This document shows, in pieces, positions 41,900 through 50,331 of a DNA stretch of 64,000 bases; position 1 is the first letter of the stretch; the number at the start of each line of letters is the position of its first letter. The notes below the pieces were generated by a model. It was not told where the DNA came from and ran no database searches. It worked only from the letters and a program-made list of their open reading frames with translations. The stretch lies in assembly GCA_964422205.1 (NCBI GenBank), contig CAYRAI010000003.1:1-64000 (forward strand), given 5' to 3'. The stretch comes from CAZNYN01 sp964422205 (GTDB lineage Bacteria > Synergistota > Synergistia > Synergistales > Synergistaceae). A program made the position numbers and the translations under genes.

Positions 41900-42112
41900 A
41901 GCGTCATTGGCTGAAAGCGCTTTTCGCAGGTAGAATCAAGACTCTCGCACCCCTGAGCAGAATTCTGAAGAAAGACTAATGTCAAGTAGGAATTCCGTAG
42001 CTTTTCGATAAAAGTTAACCAAGTGGACATGTTATGTCAACGAGGGTGGTACCGCGGGTAATTTTACTCGTCCCTCTTCTTCCGTTAAGGAAGAAGAGGG
42101 ACGAGTTTTTTT
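41855..42112 (+). ncRNA. T-box leader, arginine specifier (CGC)
   Basis: GCGATGAAGGGG (41856-) opens Stem I and pairs with CCCC after the specifier loop. Aligned with the Thr T-box at 48.1 kb (ACC-ACCTCTGAGC), the specifier is CGC at 41946-41948 (CGC-ACCCCTGAGC), an arginine codon. The T-box sequence AGGGTGGTACCGCGG is at 42043-42057. The terminator is a long stem (ACTCGTCCCTCTTCTTCC and its complement, 42066-42106) followed by seven T. Uncharged tRNA-Arg should stabilise the antiterminator and allow argG transcription. Confidence 0.9.
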
Positions 42113-42165
42113 ATGCTTAAAATTAAAAATTAAAAATATAAAACAATACATAGGAGGAAATTAAA

Positions 42166-43425
42166 ATGACAGCAGAAAAAAAGGGTAAGGTAATATTGGC
42201 GTACAGCGGCGGACTTGACACATCGGTTGCTATTCCTTGGCTTCACGACAACGGATATGAAGTCATAACTCTCACAATGAATGTTGGCCAGCAGGCTGAC
42301 AATCTCGACGAAATTAAGCAGAAGGCTTATGAAGTCGGAGCCGAGAAGGCCTATGTCGTAGATCTCAGAGAAGCTTTTGTCGATACTTTTGTATGGCCCG
42401 CTCTTAAAGCCAATGCAATGTATCAGGGCGTATATCCCCTTAATTCCGCCCTTTCACGCCCTATGATAGCCCAGGCTATGGTGTGGTGTGCGGAGAAAGA
42501 GGGAGCTGTAGCCGTAGCTCACGGATGCACCGGCAAGGGACAAGACCAGGTTCGTATGGAAGTTTGCTGCAACGCACTGAATCCAGATATCGAAGTACTG
42601 GCTCCCGTTCGCGACTGGGGCTTTACAAGAGAAGAAGAGATGGACTATGCCGCGGCTCACAATGTTCCAGTCCCCACAACGCGCAAGAGCCCTTACAGCC
42701 TTGATGACAACCTTTGGGGACGTTCCATTGAGTGCGGTATTCTCGAAGATCCGTGGAATGAGCCTCCCATCGATGCTTACGCCCTTACGGCGGATCCAAA
42801 GGAAGCTCCCGACGAAGAGGTTACAGTTGAAATAACATTCGAAGCCGGAATTCCAGTAGCCATCAACGGCAAGAAGATGAGCAGCATAGAGCTTATCGAT
42901 TTTATGAACAAGACTGCAGGCAAGGCCGGCTTTGGAAGAATAGACGTTATAGAGGACAGGCTTGTGGGCTTTAAGAGCCGTGAAGTATATGAGTGCCCTG
43001 GTGCTCTGGCTCTCATAGCGGCACACAAAAAATTGGAAGCCATAACACTTTCAAAAGATACACTCAAGACAAAGAAGGAACTTGAAGTGCGCTTTGCAGA
43101 GATGGCATATGAGGGTTACTGGTTCTCACCTCTTATGGAAGCTGTTCAGGCTTTTATGGACAGTACACAGAAGACAGTCAACGGAACAGTTAGAATGAAG
43201 TTCTACAAAGGCAATGCCATAATTAACGGAATGAAGTCAGATACGTCTGTTTACAGCAAGGAGCTGGCCACTTACTCCGCAGGTGACATTTTTGACCAGT
43301 CTGCGTCTGTAGGATTTATTAAAATCTGGGGAATGCCAATAAAGACATGGAGACAGGTACACAAAGATAAGAATATCAATCCCATTGACTCATATATCGT
43401 GGCCAAAGGAAAAGAAGCGTACTAA
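42166..43425 (+). CDS. argG: Argininosuccinate synthase
   Basis: A 419-residue enzyme with the N-type PP-loop LAYSGGLDTSV near residue 9. Later segments are GCTGKGQDQVRME, the GDxxNxP-type region and TTRKSPYSLDDNLWGRSIECG. It condenses citrulline and aspartate with ATP to argininosuccinate. AGGAGGAAATTAAA precedes the ATG. No argH follows; a terminator does. Expression is controlled by the leader peptide/T-box region upstream. Confidence 0.96.
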   Translation: MTAEKKGKVILAYSGGLDTSVAIPWLHDNGYEVITLTMNVGQQADNLDEIKQKAYEVGAEKAYVVDLREAFVDTFVWPALKANAMYQGVYPLNSALSRPMIAQAMVWCAEKEGAVAVAHGCTGKGQDQVRMEVCCNALNPDIEVLAPVRDWGFTREEEMDYAAAHNVPVPTTRKSPYSLDDNLWGRSIECGILEDPWNEPPIDAYALTADPKEAPDEEVTVEITFEAGIPVAINGKKMSSIELIDFMNKTAGKAGFGRIDVIEDRLVGFKSREVYECPGALALIAAHKKLEAITLSKDTLKTKKELEVRFAEMAYEGYWFSPLMEAVQAFMDSTQKTVNGTVRMKFYKGNAIINGMKSDTSVYSKELATYSAGDIFDQSASVGFIKIWGMPIKTWRQVHKDKNINPIDSYIVAKGKEAY

Positions 43426-43452
43426 ATTACATAACGCAAAATACAGCACTGC

Positions 43453-43497
43453 AGAAGAAGCTCTTTCGGAAATCCGAAGGAGCTTCTTCTGCTTTTT
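43453..43497 (+). terminator. Terminator after argG
   Basis: AGAAGAAGCTCTTTCGGA and TCCGAAGGAGCTTCTTCT pair with one mismatch around a 2-nt loop, then GCTTTTT. Confidence 0.88.
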
Positions 43498-43605
43498 ACC
43501 TTTAGCAAAACATAGGTTGGGCTATAATACGTATGATAATAAAATTTAAGCCTGCTATTTTTAACAGTGCATCAATATTTCAAAGAGAAAAACGGGAGAA
43601 TAAAA

Positions 43606-45741
43606 TTGGAAATAAGTTCTATTAAAAGACTTTTTATCGCAGAGAAGCCTTCCCTTGCAAGGGCTGTCGCAGAAGCTCTTCCGTCGGGGAAAAAAAGCAG
43701 AACACCCTTAGCCATACTGGCGGGAGACGATGTTGTCTGCTGGGCGGCTGGACACATAATCATGCCTCTTCAGCCAGATGAGTACGGAGCTGAGTATAAG
43801 AGGTGGGAGACGACAAAACTGCCAATCGTCCCAGCAATGTGGAAAGTCAAGCCAAATCCTCAGACTCAGGATTTGCTGAACAATATAGGGAATTTGCTTC
43901 AAAAGGCCGAGAGCGTTGTAAATGCTGGAGACGCTGACAGAGAAGGACAGCTCCTTGTCGATGAAATTCTTTGCTACTTCGCCTATAAAGGTCCTGTGTA
44001 CAGGCTTTTGGTTACAGATATGAACACAGATGCGATAAAAAAGGCAATAAACGCCATGAAACCCAATGAAGAGTACAAAAGCGTCTTTGAGTCTGCTTTG
44101 TGTCGTCAGAGGGCAGACTGGCTATTCGGTAACAATCTTACAAGGCTCTATTCAATCACGACAAACAGAGCTTGGGGCGAGAAGATAACGGTTGGGAGGG
44201 TTCAGACTCCCACATTGGCTCTTGTGGTGCGCAGAGACAGCGAAATTGATAATTTTGCAAAACACCCATTCTATGACATAAAAGCTGAGATTCAGGTTGG
44301 TGACGAAAAATTTACAGCCACGTGGAAACCGAGCGAAGACCAGTCCGGACTTGATGACAAAGGACGCATTATTGATCCGTCCGTTATCGAGAATCTGCGC
44401 AAAAAGCTTGAAAACAAAATAGGCTCAGTGACAAAATATGAAAAAAAGAGAAGCCAGACTCAGCCGCCTATGCCGCACTCACTGCCTACACTGCAGATAG
44501 AGGCTTCCAAACAGTATGGATTTTCTCCTGCTGCTGCATTGGAAACAGTGCAGGCTCTTTATGAAGCGAAACTTGTGACATATCCCCGTTCAGACTGCCA
44601 GTATCTCCCCGAGACGCTTTATGATGAGAGGGAAAAGACATTAAAAACTATCTCAATAATGGTTCCTGAAATAGCTGACACAATATCTCAATCGGATAAA
44701 AATTTAAAGACAAAGGCGTGGAATACAGAAAAAGTAGAGGAACACCATGCGATAATTCCGACAGGCACAATAGGATCACTATCAGAGGACGGGGCGAAAA
44801 TATACGACCTTGCCGCAAGAAGATATGCAGTCCAGTTTCTGCCGCCGCAGGAACACAATGAGGTGCTTGTCGAAGTTGTAATAGACAACGAGCTTTTCAG
44901 GGCCAGGACAAAAAGATGTGTGGCATCTGGCTGGAAGGTGCTTTATAAGAACTCGAGGGAAGAAAAGTCCGACGACGAAGAGAGCGAAAACAGCAAGACA
45001 AAACTTCCGGAACTCACAGAGGGTGATGAGGCAAAGGCTGAGGAACTTAAAGCAGATGAAAAAAAGACATCTCCGCCGGAACGCTTTACGGAAGCTACTC
45101 TTATAGAAGCCATGAACAATATCCATAGGTTTGTGGAAGCACCGGAGATAAAAGCCGCTCTTAAAGAAACTTCCGGTATAGGAACAGCCGCCACTCAGGC
45201 AGGGATAATAGAGCTGTTAAAAGAGAGAAATTACATATCTCTCGTCAGAAAGAGGATAATATCAACAGAAAAGGGCAGAGAGATTATCAGAAACGTAGGG
45301 GAAGAGCTCAGCAAGCCCGACACAACTGCAATATGGGAAATGAAGCTTAAAAACATTGAGCACAAGGAAGGCTCTCCCAAAGAATTTATACATGAGCTCT
45401 TAAGTCAAGTGCGCTCAATAGTCGATGATAGGATGAAAAAACATCCCATCTACATAGTCAGGCGCGACCCGTCTCAGAATGAGGTCAGGTACAAGTGCCC
45501 AGCCGAAGGCTGCGAAGGAAGAATGTTCCTCCATAGCGGAAAGTACGGCAAATATTGGAAATGCCACACATGCGGGCTATCTCTCTCCGATTCGGAAGGC
45601 AAGCCTCAGAAGAGCTGCAAGTGTCCGGCCTGCGGACAGATATCAGTCAGAATAATGGGCAAAAACGGTTGGTTCTGGGGCTGTAAAAACCCTGTGTGCA
45701 AAAAGACATTTTCCGATGAAAACGGTGAACTCAAGAACTAA
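43606..45741 (+). CDS. topB: Type IA DNA topoisomerase, TopB-like (topoisomerase III)
   Basis: A 711-residue type IA topoisomerase. The Toprim domain starts KRLFIAEKPSLARAVAEAL and has NAGDADREGQLLVDE; the active-site tyrosine is in LVTYPRSDCQYLPE. A charged Glu/Lys insert (EEKSDDEESENS) follows near 455, and C-terminal zinc-ribbon cysteines (CPAEGCEG...CHTCG; CPACGQ...CKNPVC) end the protein. TTG 43606 is chosen because CGGGAGAA lies 5 nt upstream; GTG 43567 has no such site. It is separate from topA at 34.5 kb and probably decatenates DNA. Confidence 0.9.
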   Translation: MEISSIKRLFIAEKPSLARAVAEALPSGKKSRTPLAILAGDDVVCWAAGHIIMPLQPDEYGAEYKRWETTKLPIVPAMWKVKPNPQTQDLLNNIGNLLQKAESVVNAGDADREGQLLVDEILCYFAYKGPVYRLLVTDMNTDAIKKAINAMKPNEEYKSVFESALCRQRADWLFGNNLTRLYSITTNRAWGEKITVGRVQTPTLALVVRRDSEIDNFAKHPFYDIKAEIQVGDEKFTATWKPSEDQSGLDDKGRIIDPSVIENLRKKLENKIGSVTKYEKKRSQTQPPMPHSLPTLQIEASKQYGFSPAAALETVQALYEAKLVTYPRSDCQYLPETLYDEREKTLKTISIMVPEIADTISQSDKNLKTKAWNTEKVEEHHAIIPTGTIGSLSEDGAKIYDLAARRYAVQFLPPQEHNEVLVEVVIDNELFRARTKRCVASGWKVLYKNSREEKSDDEESENSKTKLPELTEGDEAKAEELKADEKKTSPPERFTEATLIEAMNNIHRFVEAPEIKAALKETSGIGTAATQAGIIELLKERNYISLVRKRIISTEKGREIIRNVGEELSKPDTTAIWEMKLKNIEHKEGSPKEFIHELLSQVRSIVDDRMKKHPIYIVRRDPSQNEVRYKCPAEGCEGRMFLHSGKYGKYWKCHTCGLSLSDSEGKPQKSCKCPACGQISVRIMGKNGWFWGCKNPVCKKTFSDENGELKN

Positions 45742-45770
45742 TATACTTCTTATTCTTTCTTATGCAGAAT

Positions 45771-45813
45771 AAAACCCCGCATGCCCTGCAGTATCAAAGG
45801 CGGCGGGGTTTTT
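45771..45813. terminator. Bidirectional terminator between topB and lysE-like gene
   Basis: AAAACCCCGC and GCGGGGTTTTT flank an inner GCC/GGC pair, between convergent genes. Confidence 0.85.
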
Positions 45814-45836
45814 ATATCCTAAAGAGGGCGGCTAGG

Positions 45837-46451
45837 CTATTTTCGCAGAGTTCTTACCCCGAATAAGATGAGCACCGCTCCTACAATTACATTCATCGCA
45901 TTTATCACTGATTTTGGGAGAAAGCTGCTTGTAAGAGTGCCTGCCGCACCTACGAAGCTCATGCAGACAAGTGTTGAAAATACCGCTCCCAGAGCGTAAA
46001 GATAGATATCAGAGCGGCTCATGTTATCCTCTGTAAGCTTTGAAGAAAAAATGCCTGCCCAAAATATAATTGTGAGAGGGCTTGATACTGCCAGGATAAA
46101 ACAGTAAGCGAAGGCACTGTTGGCACTATGCTGCGCAGAGAGATCAAATCCTGGAATGATATTTAAGCCGAAAACTCCGAGAATAGCTGCTGCGCCGAAC
46201 AGCCAAAGCACCGCCGCTCCAAAATATTTAAAATAAAGTTTGCCATTTCTGCTCCGATCTAGCAGTGTTCCGACTCCCCATATGGCTGCCGCGACACACA
46301 CAAGGTCGGCAAGTGTTACTCCGAGCACAGCACCCAGAGCGGACAAAAGCCCTGAGGCCGCTGCGGTCTGAAATATAAATATACTTACCGGCCCCACTGC
46401 CGCTTGTAGAATCAGCCCGAATTTAAACCCGCCCCATAGAGTTTTATACAT
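45837..46451 (-). CDS. LysE family amino-acid exporter
   Basis: A 204-residue membrane protein with about six helices. It has the LysE/RhtB N-terminal pattern FGLILQAAVGPVSIFIFQTA followed by SGLLSALGAVLGVTLADLVCV, and the mid-helix SSPLTIIFWAGIFSS corresponding to the family NP(x)T/I region. It probably exports an amino acid. The ATG at 46451 is preferred over GTG 46466 because GTGGGAGAAAATTCT lies just upstream. It is monocistronic. Confidence 0.85.
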   Translation of the reverse strand: MYKTLWGGFKFGLILQAAVGPVSIFIFQTAAASGLLSALGAVLGVTLADLVCVAAAIWGVGTLLDRSRNGKLYFKYFGAAVLWLFGAAAILGVFGLNIIPGFDLSAQHSANSAFAYCFILAVSSPLTIIFWAGIFSSKLTEDNMSRSDIYLYALGAVFSTLVCMSFVGAAGTLTSSFLPKSVINAMNVIVGAVLILFGVRTLRK

Positions 46452-46531
46452 AGAATTTTCTCCCACGGTAAAAATTTACAATATTCATAGTATAACGCAA
46501 AATGCCGTGTAAATAGTCGAAGTTTTTAGAC

Positions 46532-46581
46532 AAAAAAATACCTGCCGCTGCAGTTTTAGTAAAACCGTCTTTGCGGCAGGT
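46532..46581 (-). terminator. Terminator of the minus-strand small genes
   Basis: ACCTGCCGC and GCGGCAGGT with an inner TTTTA/TAAAA pairing. On the minus strand the stem is followed by ATTTTTTTG. It lies 83 bp after the 61-residue gene. Confidence 0.75.
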
Positions 46582-46664
46582 TTGTTGTTTGTTTTCAATT
46601 TTATGGAATTTAAATATGTTCTCTGTCTTGACTCTGTTTGCCCAGGCAGTAACATCGCATTTAT

Positions 46665-46850
46665 CTAGCGTGTTCTGCTGTCGTAAGTTTTGTTTTTACT
46701 GTTCTCTCTGAGAGATGCGGGATTGAAAGCGTGGGCGGGCCAGAAGAGTCCCGCTTCGTCACGGAATGCTGTGTCGATTGACTGATCATTCCTGTTATAT
46801 GATGCGTTTTTGTATCTGTCTGTTCTGTATTCTTCATGTGCCATAATCAT
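46665..46850 (-). CDS. Small hypothetical protein (61 aa)
   Basis: An unrecognised 61-residue protein rich in Asn, Arg, Asp and Ser (e.g. EEYRTDRYKNASYNRNDQS) with one aromatic patch AGLFWPAHAFNP. It is soluble-looking and without cysteines. GGAAAGGACGTT precedes the ATG at 46850 on the minus strand. It lies 107 bp downstream of a predicted secreted protein on the same strand and ahead of a terminator, so the two may be co-transcribed. Confidence 0.5.
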   Translation of the reverse strand: MIMAHEEYRTDRYKNASYNRNDQSIDTAFRDEAGLFWPAHAFNPASLRENSKNKTYDSRTR

Positions 46851-46957
46851 AACGTCCTTTCCAAACAAGCAAAGATAAAACCAAGCCGCTGGTTTGCGGC
46901 GCGATAAGTAAAGAAGGCATAATGCCGCTCTTGGCTAATATCTGTCGTTTATGGATT

Positions 46958-47347
46958 TTATTCCCGCTTGCGTGTGGTCTTGGCGTAGTTGATCGACGGA
47001 AGTATAGATATTTTGGCTCTATCGGATGGTGACGGAGAAAATTTAGAGACAGCCGGAGAACACGGAACAATGTAATAATATTTTTCCGCTGACTGAGGCG
47101 ATTTTTTATTTCTGTTATTGTCCTCAAAGCTCGAGTCGCTTTCAAGCGGAAGAGCAGAGAAGATAAAGCTGTGAGAATTCAGAACCCTTGAGTTATCTTT
47201 TGAAGGGTCAGTAATTGTGCCTATGGCATCGAGGCTTTGATCGGTTAAACCTGCGGACGCATGAGAGACAGCAGCAGTCAAAACCAAAAACAGAACAGCC
47301 ATGAAAACTGCAGCATAAAAGCGTTTCAAGTTTGTGACAATGCACAT
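46958..47347 (-). CDS. Predicted secreted hypothetical protein (129 aa)
   Basis: I do not recognise the family. The N-terminus is a clear Sec signal peptide: basic start (NLKR), hydrophobic stretch FYAAVFMAVLFLVLTAAV and an A-x-A site (HASA) near residue 30. The mature ~98 residues are Ser/Asn/Lys-rich with low predicted order and no cysteine pair. CAGGAGGTGTCTACA precedes the ATG at 47347, and a near-consensus promoter lies upstream. Confidence 0.65.
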   Translation of the reverse strand: MCIVTNLKRFYAAVFMAVLFLVLTAAVSHASAGLTDQSLDAIGTITDPSKDNSRVLNSHSFIFSALPLESDSSFEDNNRNKKSPQSAEKYYYIVPCSPAVSKFSPSPSDRAKISILPSINYAKTTRKRE

Positions 47348-47387
47348 TGTAGACACCTCCTGCCTTCAAAAATTATCGATGATTCAG

Positions 47388-47416
47388 TTTATATATCCCA
47401 TATTGAGTAATGTCAA
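47388..47416 (-). promoter_or_regulatory. Near-consensus promoter of the secreted protein gene
   Basis: On the minus strand TTGACA (47416-47411) and TATAAA (47393-47388) are 17 bp apart, about 40 bp before the start codon at 47347. Confidence 0.75.
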
Positions 47417-47559
47417 GTTTTATTACTAAATATAGTGCTAAATAGAGGTGAAAATACGTATTTTTTTGAGCAGCCTGTAAAATACGCTTCTAATGCGGTG
47501 TCAAAATATCTACATAATGTATAATCATTACGTCTTTGAAAAAGTATGGATTGAGGGCG

Positions 47560-47955
47560 ATGGTGTCTGTGACTAACGTAAGTGCAGCTATTATAAAAAA
47601 CGAAAAAGGTGAAATTCTTATCTGCCAACGAGGTGAAGGTGGGAGCTGTGCGTTTTTGTGGGAATTTCCCGGAGGCAAGGAAGAAGAAGCGGAGAGCCCC
47701 GAGTCCTGCCTTATACGCGAATGCAGAGAGGAGCTTTCTGTCTGTATAGAGGTGAACAGGCTGTTTTTAACGACTTTTTACTCATATCCCGATGGAGATC
47801 TTTACTTTTCATTTTTCTATGCGACAATTGTCAGCGGATCTCTAAATATGAAGGTGCACCGAGCATTAAAATGGGTCTTGCCGTGCGAACTGGAAAATCA
47901 TAATTTTTGCCCAGCCGACACGACAGTTATAAGGCGTCTGGCCTCTCTCGGATAG
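47560..47955 (+). CDS. NUDIX hydrolase (MutT-like)
   Basis: About 131 residues with a complete NUDIX box GGKEEEAESPESCLIRECREEL (G-x5-E-x7-REx2EE) at residues ~38-59. The N-terminal strand VSAAIIKNEKGEILICQR is typical of (deoxy)nucleoside triphosphate pyrophosphohydrolases. A role in clearing oxidised or non-canonical nucleotides is likely. Several in-frame starts exist (TTG 47536, ATG 47560, GTG 47563, GTG 47569); GAGGG at about 47555 fits GTG 47569 best by spacing, so the N-terminus is uncertain by a few residues. Confidence 0.85.
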   Translation: MVSVTNVSAAIIKNEKGEILICQRGEGGSCAFLWEFPGGKEEEAESPESCLIRECREELSVCIEVNRLFLTTFYSYPDGDLYFSFFYATIVSGSLNMKVHRALKWVLPCELENHNFCPADTTVIRRLASLG

Positions 47956-48003
47956 CAGTTTTTTACTCTGTTTATAAACTATTTAAAAAAAATTTTTTAC
48001 CTA

Positions 48004-48032
48004 TTGACAATCGTAACTTCAAGTAGTATAAA
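48004..48032 (+). promoter_or_regulatory. Promoter of the thr operon
   Basis: TTGACA-17-TATAAA, near consensus. Transcription should start near 48040, about 20 nt before Stem I of the T-box. Confidence 0.85.
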
Positions 48033-48059
48033 TACCCGCAACAAACTTAATATTTGCAG

Positions 48060-48308
48060 TGCGATGAAGAGGAAAGTAAATAATATATTGTATCCCAGAG
48101 AGGAATTCCCGCTTAATGCGGAGCTGTAAGAATTCCGATACATTATTTTTGAAGACCACCTCTGAGCGGCCGTCGAAGCTTATTATGGGATAAGACGGCA
48201 GGGTGCGCCCTTTATAGCGCGCCGAGGGTTAGCGTTTACGCAGACCGAAGTGGAGTGGAACCGCGGAATAGATACCGCCTCCTGTTTTATAGCAGGAGGC
48301 GGTTTTAT
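48060..48308 (+). ncRNA. T-box leader, threonine specifier (ACC)
   Basis: GCGATGAAGAGG starts Stem I. AAATAAT and GTATC pair with GATAC and ATTATTT, and the specifier loop reads ACC (48155-48157), a Thr codon, followed by ACCTC that closes the helix. The T-box itself is a variant, GGAGTGGAACCGCGG (48252-48266). The terminator stem ACCGCCTCCTG...CAGGAGGCGGT (48273-48303) ends in TTTTAT. Uncharged tRNA-Thr should switch on thrC-thrB-lysC-asd. Confidence 0.92.
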
Positions 48309-48331
48309 ATATTTTAAAGGGGGTAAATATA

Positions 48332-49372
48332 ATGGGAATTATTCAAAAGTATGCGGAACTATTACCTGTGACCGAGGTCACACCGAGAATTACTCTGGGT
48401 GAGGGCGGTACTCCTCTTGTGCGCCTTGACACGCTGAGCGAAATTTTGGAAATAGATCTGTGGGCAAAACTTGAAGGGTGCAATCCGTCAGGCTCTTTTA
48501 AGGACAGAGGCATGGTTATGGCTGTAGCCAAAGCCATGGAGGACGGTGCTAAAGCTCTCGTCTGCGCATCGACCGGAAATACTTCCGCCTCCGCGGCCGC
48601 ATATGCCGCATCTGTCGGGATTCCATGCTATGTTCTGCTTCCGGCAGGCAAGGTTGCACTCGGAAAACTTGCTCAGGCCCTCATGTACGGAGCTAAGGTT
48701 ATAGCTGTAAACGGTAATTTTGACAAAGCTCTCGAGATGGCCCGCGCTGCAGCTGACGAAAAAGGCTATGCGATAGTTAATTCTGTGAATCCGTATCGCC
48801 TATGGGGGCAGAGAAGCGGAGCATGGGAAGTATGTGATGTACTCGGAAAAGCTCCCGACTGGCACGCAATTCCCGTTGGCAATGCCGGAAATATAAGCGC
48901 CTATTGGGCTGGATACAAGCAATATAAAGAGATAGGCCGCATAGACAAACTCCCAAAGATGATGGGCTTCCAGGCGGAGGGCGCGGCCCCCATGGTGACT
49001 GGAAAGCCATGTCCGAACCCGGAAACAGTAGCAACTGCCATACGTATAGGCAACCCAGTCAGCGCTCATCTTGCAAGAGAAGCGTCGGAGCAGTCTGGAG
49101 GCGAATTTAATTCCGTCTCCGATGCTCAGATACTTGCCGCGCAGAAGCTCCTTTCCTCAAAGGGCGGAATATTCGCCGAGCCTGCATCGTGCGCTCCGCT
49201 TGCCGGACTTTTGAAATTAAAAGAAGCCGGACACTTGCCCAAAACAATTACAGTTGTAATGGTTTTGACAGGCAACGGCCTCAAAGACCCCGATACCGCC
49301 ATGTCTCAGGTGGATAAGCCAATTGAGATAGGCGACAGCCTTGATGAACTTCTGGAGGTGATGAAGAGTTGA
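48332..49372 (+). CDS. thrC: Threonine synthase
   Basis: A 346-residue PLP enzyme of the short bacterial class. The Schiff-base lysine is K57 in NPSGSFKDRGM, and the serine/asparagine loop CASTGNTSASAAAYAA follows. It converts phosphohomoserine to threonine. AAAGGGGGTAAATATA precedes the ATG. It is first in a four-gene operon behind the Thr T-box; the stop overlaps thrB. Confidence 0.95.
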   Translation: MGIIQKYAELLPVTEVTPRITLGEGGTPLVRLDTLSEILEIDLWAKLEGCNPSGSFKDRGMVMAVAKAMEDGAKALVCASTGNTSASAAAYAASVGIPCYVLLPAGKVALGKLAQALMYGAKVIAVNGNFDKALEMARAAADEKGYAIVNSVNPYRLWGQRSGAWEVCDVLGKAPDWHAIPVGNAGNISAYWAGYKQYKEIGRIDKLPKMMGFQAEGAAPMVTGKPCPNPETVATAIRIGNPVSAHLAREASEQSGGEFNSVSDAQILAAQKLLSSKGGIFAEPASCAPLAGLLKLKEAGHLPKTITVVMVLTGNGLKDPDTAMSQVDKPIEIGDSLDELLEVMKS

Positions 49373-50331
49373 ATCCTCTCATAACACTCAGAGTGCCGGC
49401 AACGAGCGCTAACTTAGGCTCGGGATTTGACGCAATCGGCATGGCTGTCTCACTTTACAATATATTTAAAGTGACGGAACTTTTGCCGTTCGGCGAGTAC
49501 AAAGTAGACGCCAACGGAGAAGGAGCAAGGGAACTCTCAGACCCCAAACAGAATCTTGTTGTCACTGCTTACGAAAAGACATGCGAGCGCTGGAATGTAA
49601 AAGGCCCAGGCTTTGCTCTATGGTGCCACAATATAATACCTCTCTGCCGCGGACTCGGAAGCTCCGCCGGCGCCGTTGTTGCAGGTGTGCTTATCGCAAA
49701 GCACCTGACCGGATATAAAACCGACATCGATGAACTTCTGCGAGCTATGACTGTTATAGAAGGTCACCCCGACAATGTTGCGCCATGCTTTCTCGGAGGC
49801 ATGGTGGTGAGCTGCTGGGACGGAGCTGACCTCCGATACGTAAATCTTCCGCCCCTTCCTCCAGAAGTACAGTGCGTGGTTGCCGTTCCAGACGAAAAAG
49901 TAAGAACTTCTGATGCCAGAAACGCCTTGCCAAAGCAGGTGCCCTTTGAAGATGCCGTATTTAACTTAGGCAGAGCCGCTCTTCTTACTGCCGCGTGGGC
50001 AACTGGAAAATGGGATTATCTTAAGTGGGGAATGGATGACAAACTTCACCAGCCTTACAGAAGCAAGCTTTTCAGCGGAGGAGAGGCAATCTTTTCAAGC
50101 GTTGAGGAGCTTCCCGAGTGCGTAAGCATAGCAATCAGCGGCTCGGGGCCCAGTGTCATAGCTCTCGTGAACGGCACCGCTCACAGAGTTGCCGAGGCCA
50201 TGTGCCGCACCTTTACGGAGCACGGAGTGCGCTCCCAGTTTTTCGTCTTGGACGGAAGCGCTCAGGGTGCCAGAGTCAATATAAGCATGAGCTTAAGCGA
50301 CGCTCTTGAAAAAACAGCGAGGTGTTCATAA
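49369..50331 (+). CDS. thrB: Homoserine kinase
   Basis: A 320-residue GHMP kinase. It begins ITLRVPATSANLGSGFDAIGMA and has the ATP-binding PLCRGLGSSAGAVVAG near residue 90 and the C-terminal ISGSGPSVIAL. TTG at 49369 is preceded by GGAGGTGATG at the best spacing and overlaps the thrC stop. It phosphorylates homoserine for ThrC. The TAA overlaps the next ATG. Confidence 0.95.
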   Translation: MNPLITLRVPATSANLGSGFDAIGMAVSLYNIFKVTELLPFGEYKVDANGEGARELSDPKQNLVVTAYEKTCERWNVKGPGFALWCHNIIPLCRGLGSSAGAVVAGVLIAKHLTGYKTDIDELLRAMTVIEGHPDNVAPCFLGGMVVSCWDGADLRYVNLPPLPPEVQCVVAVPDEKVRTSDARNALPKQVPFEDAVFNLGRAALLTAAWATGKWDYLKWGMDDKLHQPYRSKLFSGGEAIFSSVEELPECVSIAISGSGPSVIALVNGTAHRVAEAMCRTFTEHGVRSQFFVLDGSAQGARVNISMSLSDALEKTARCS

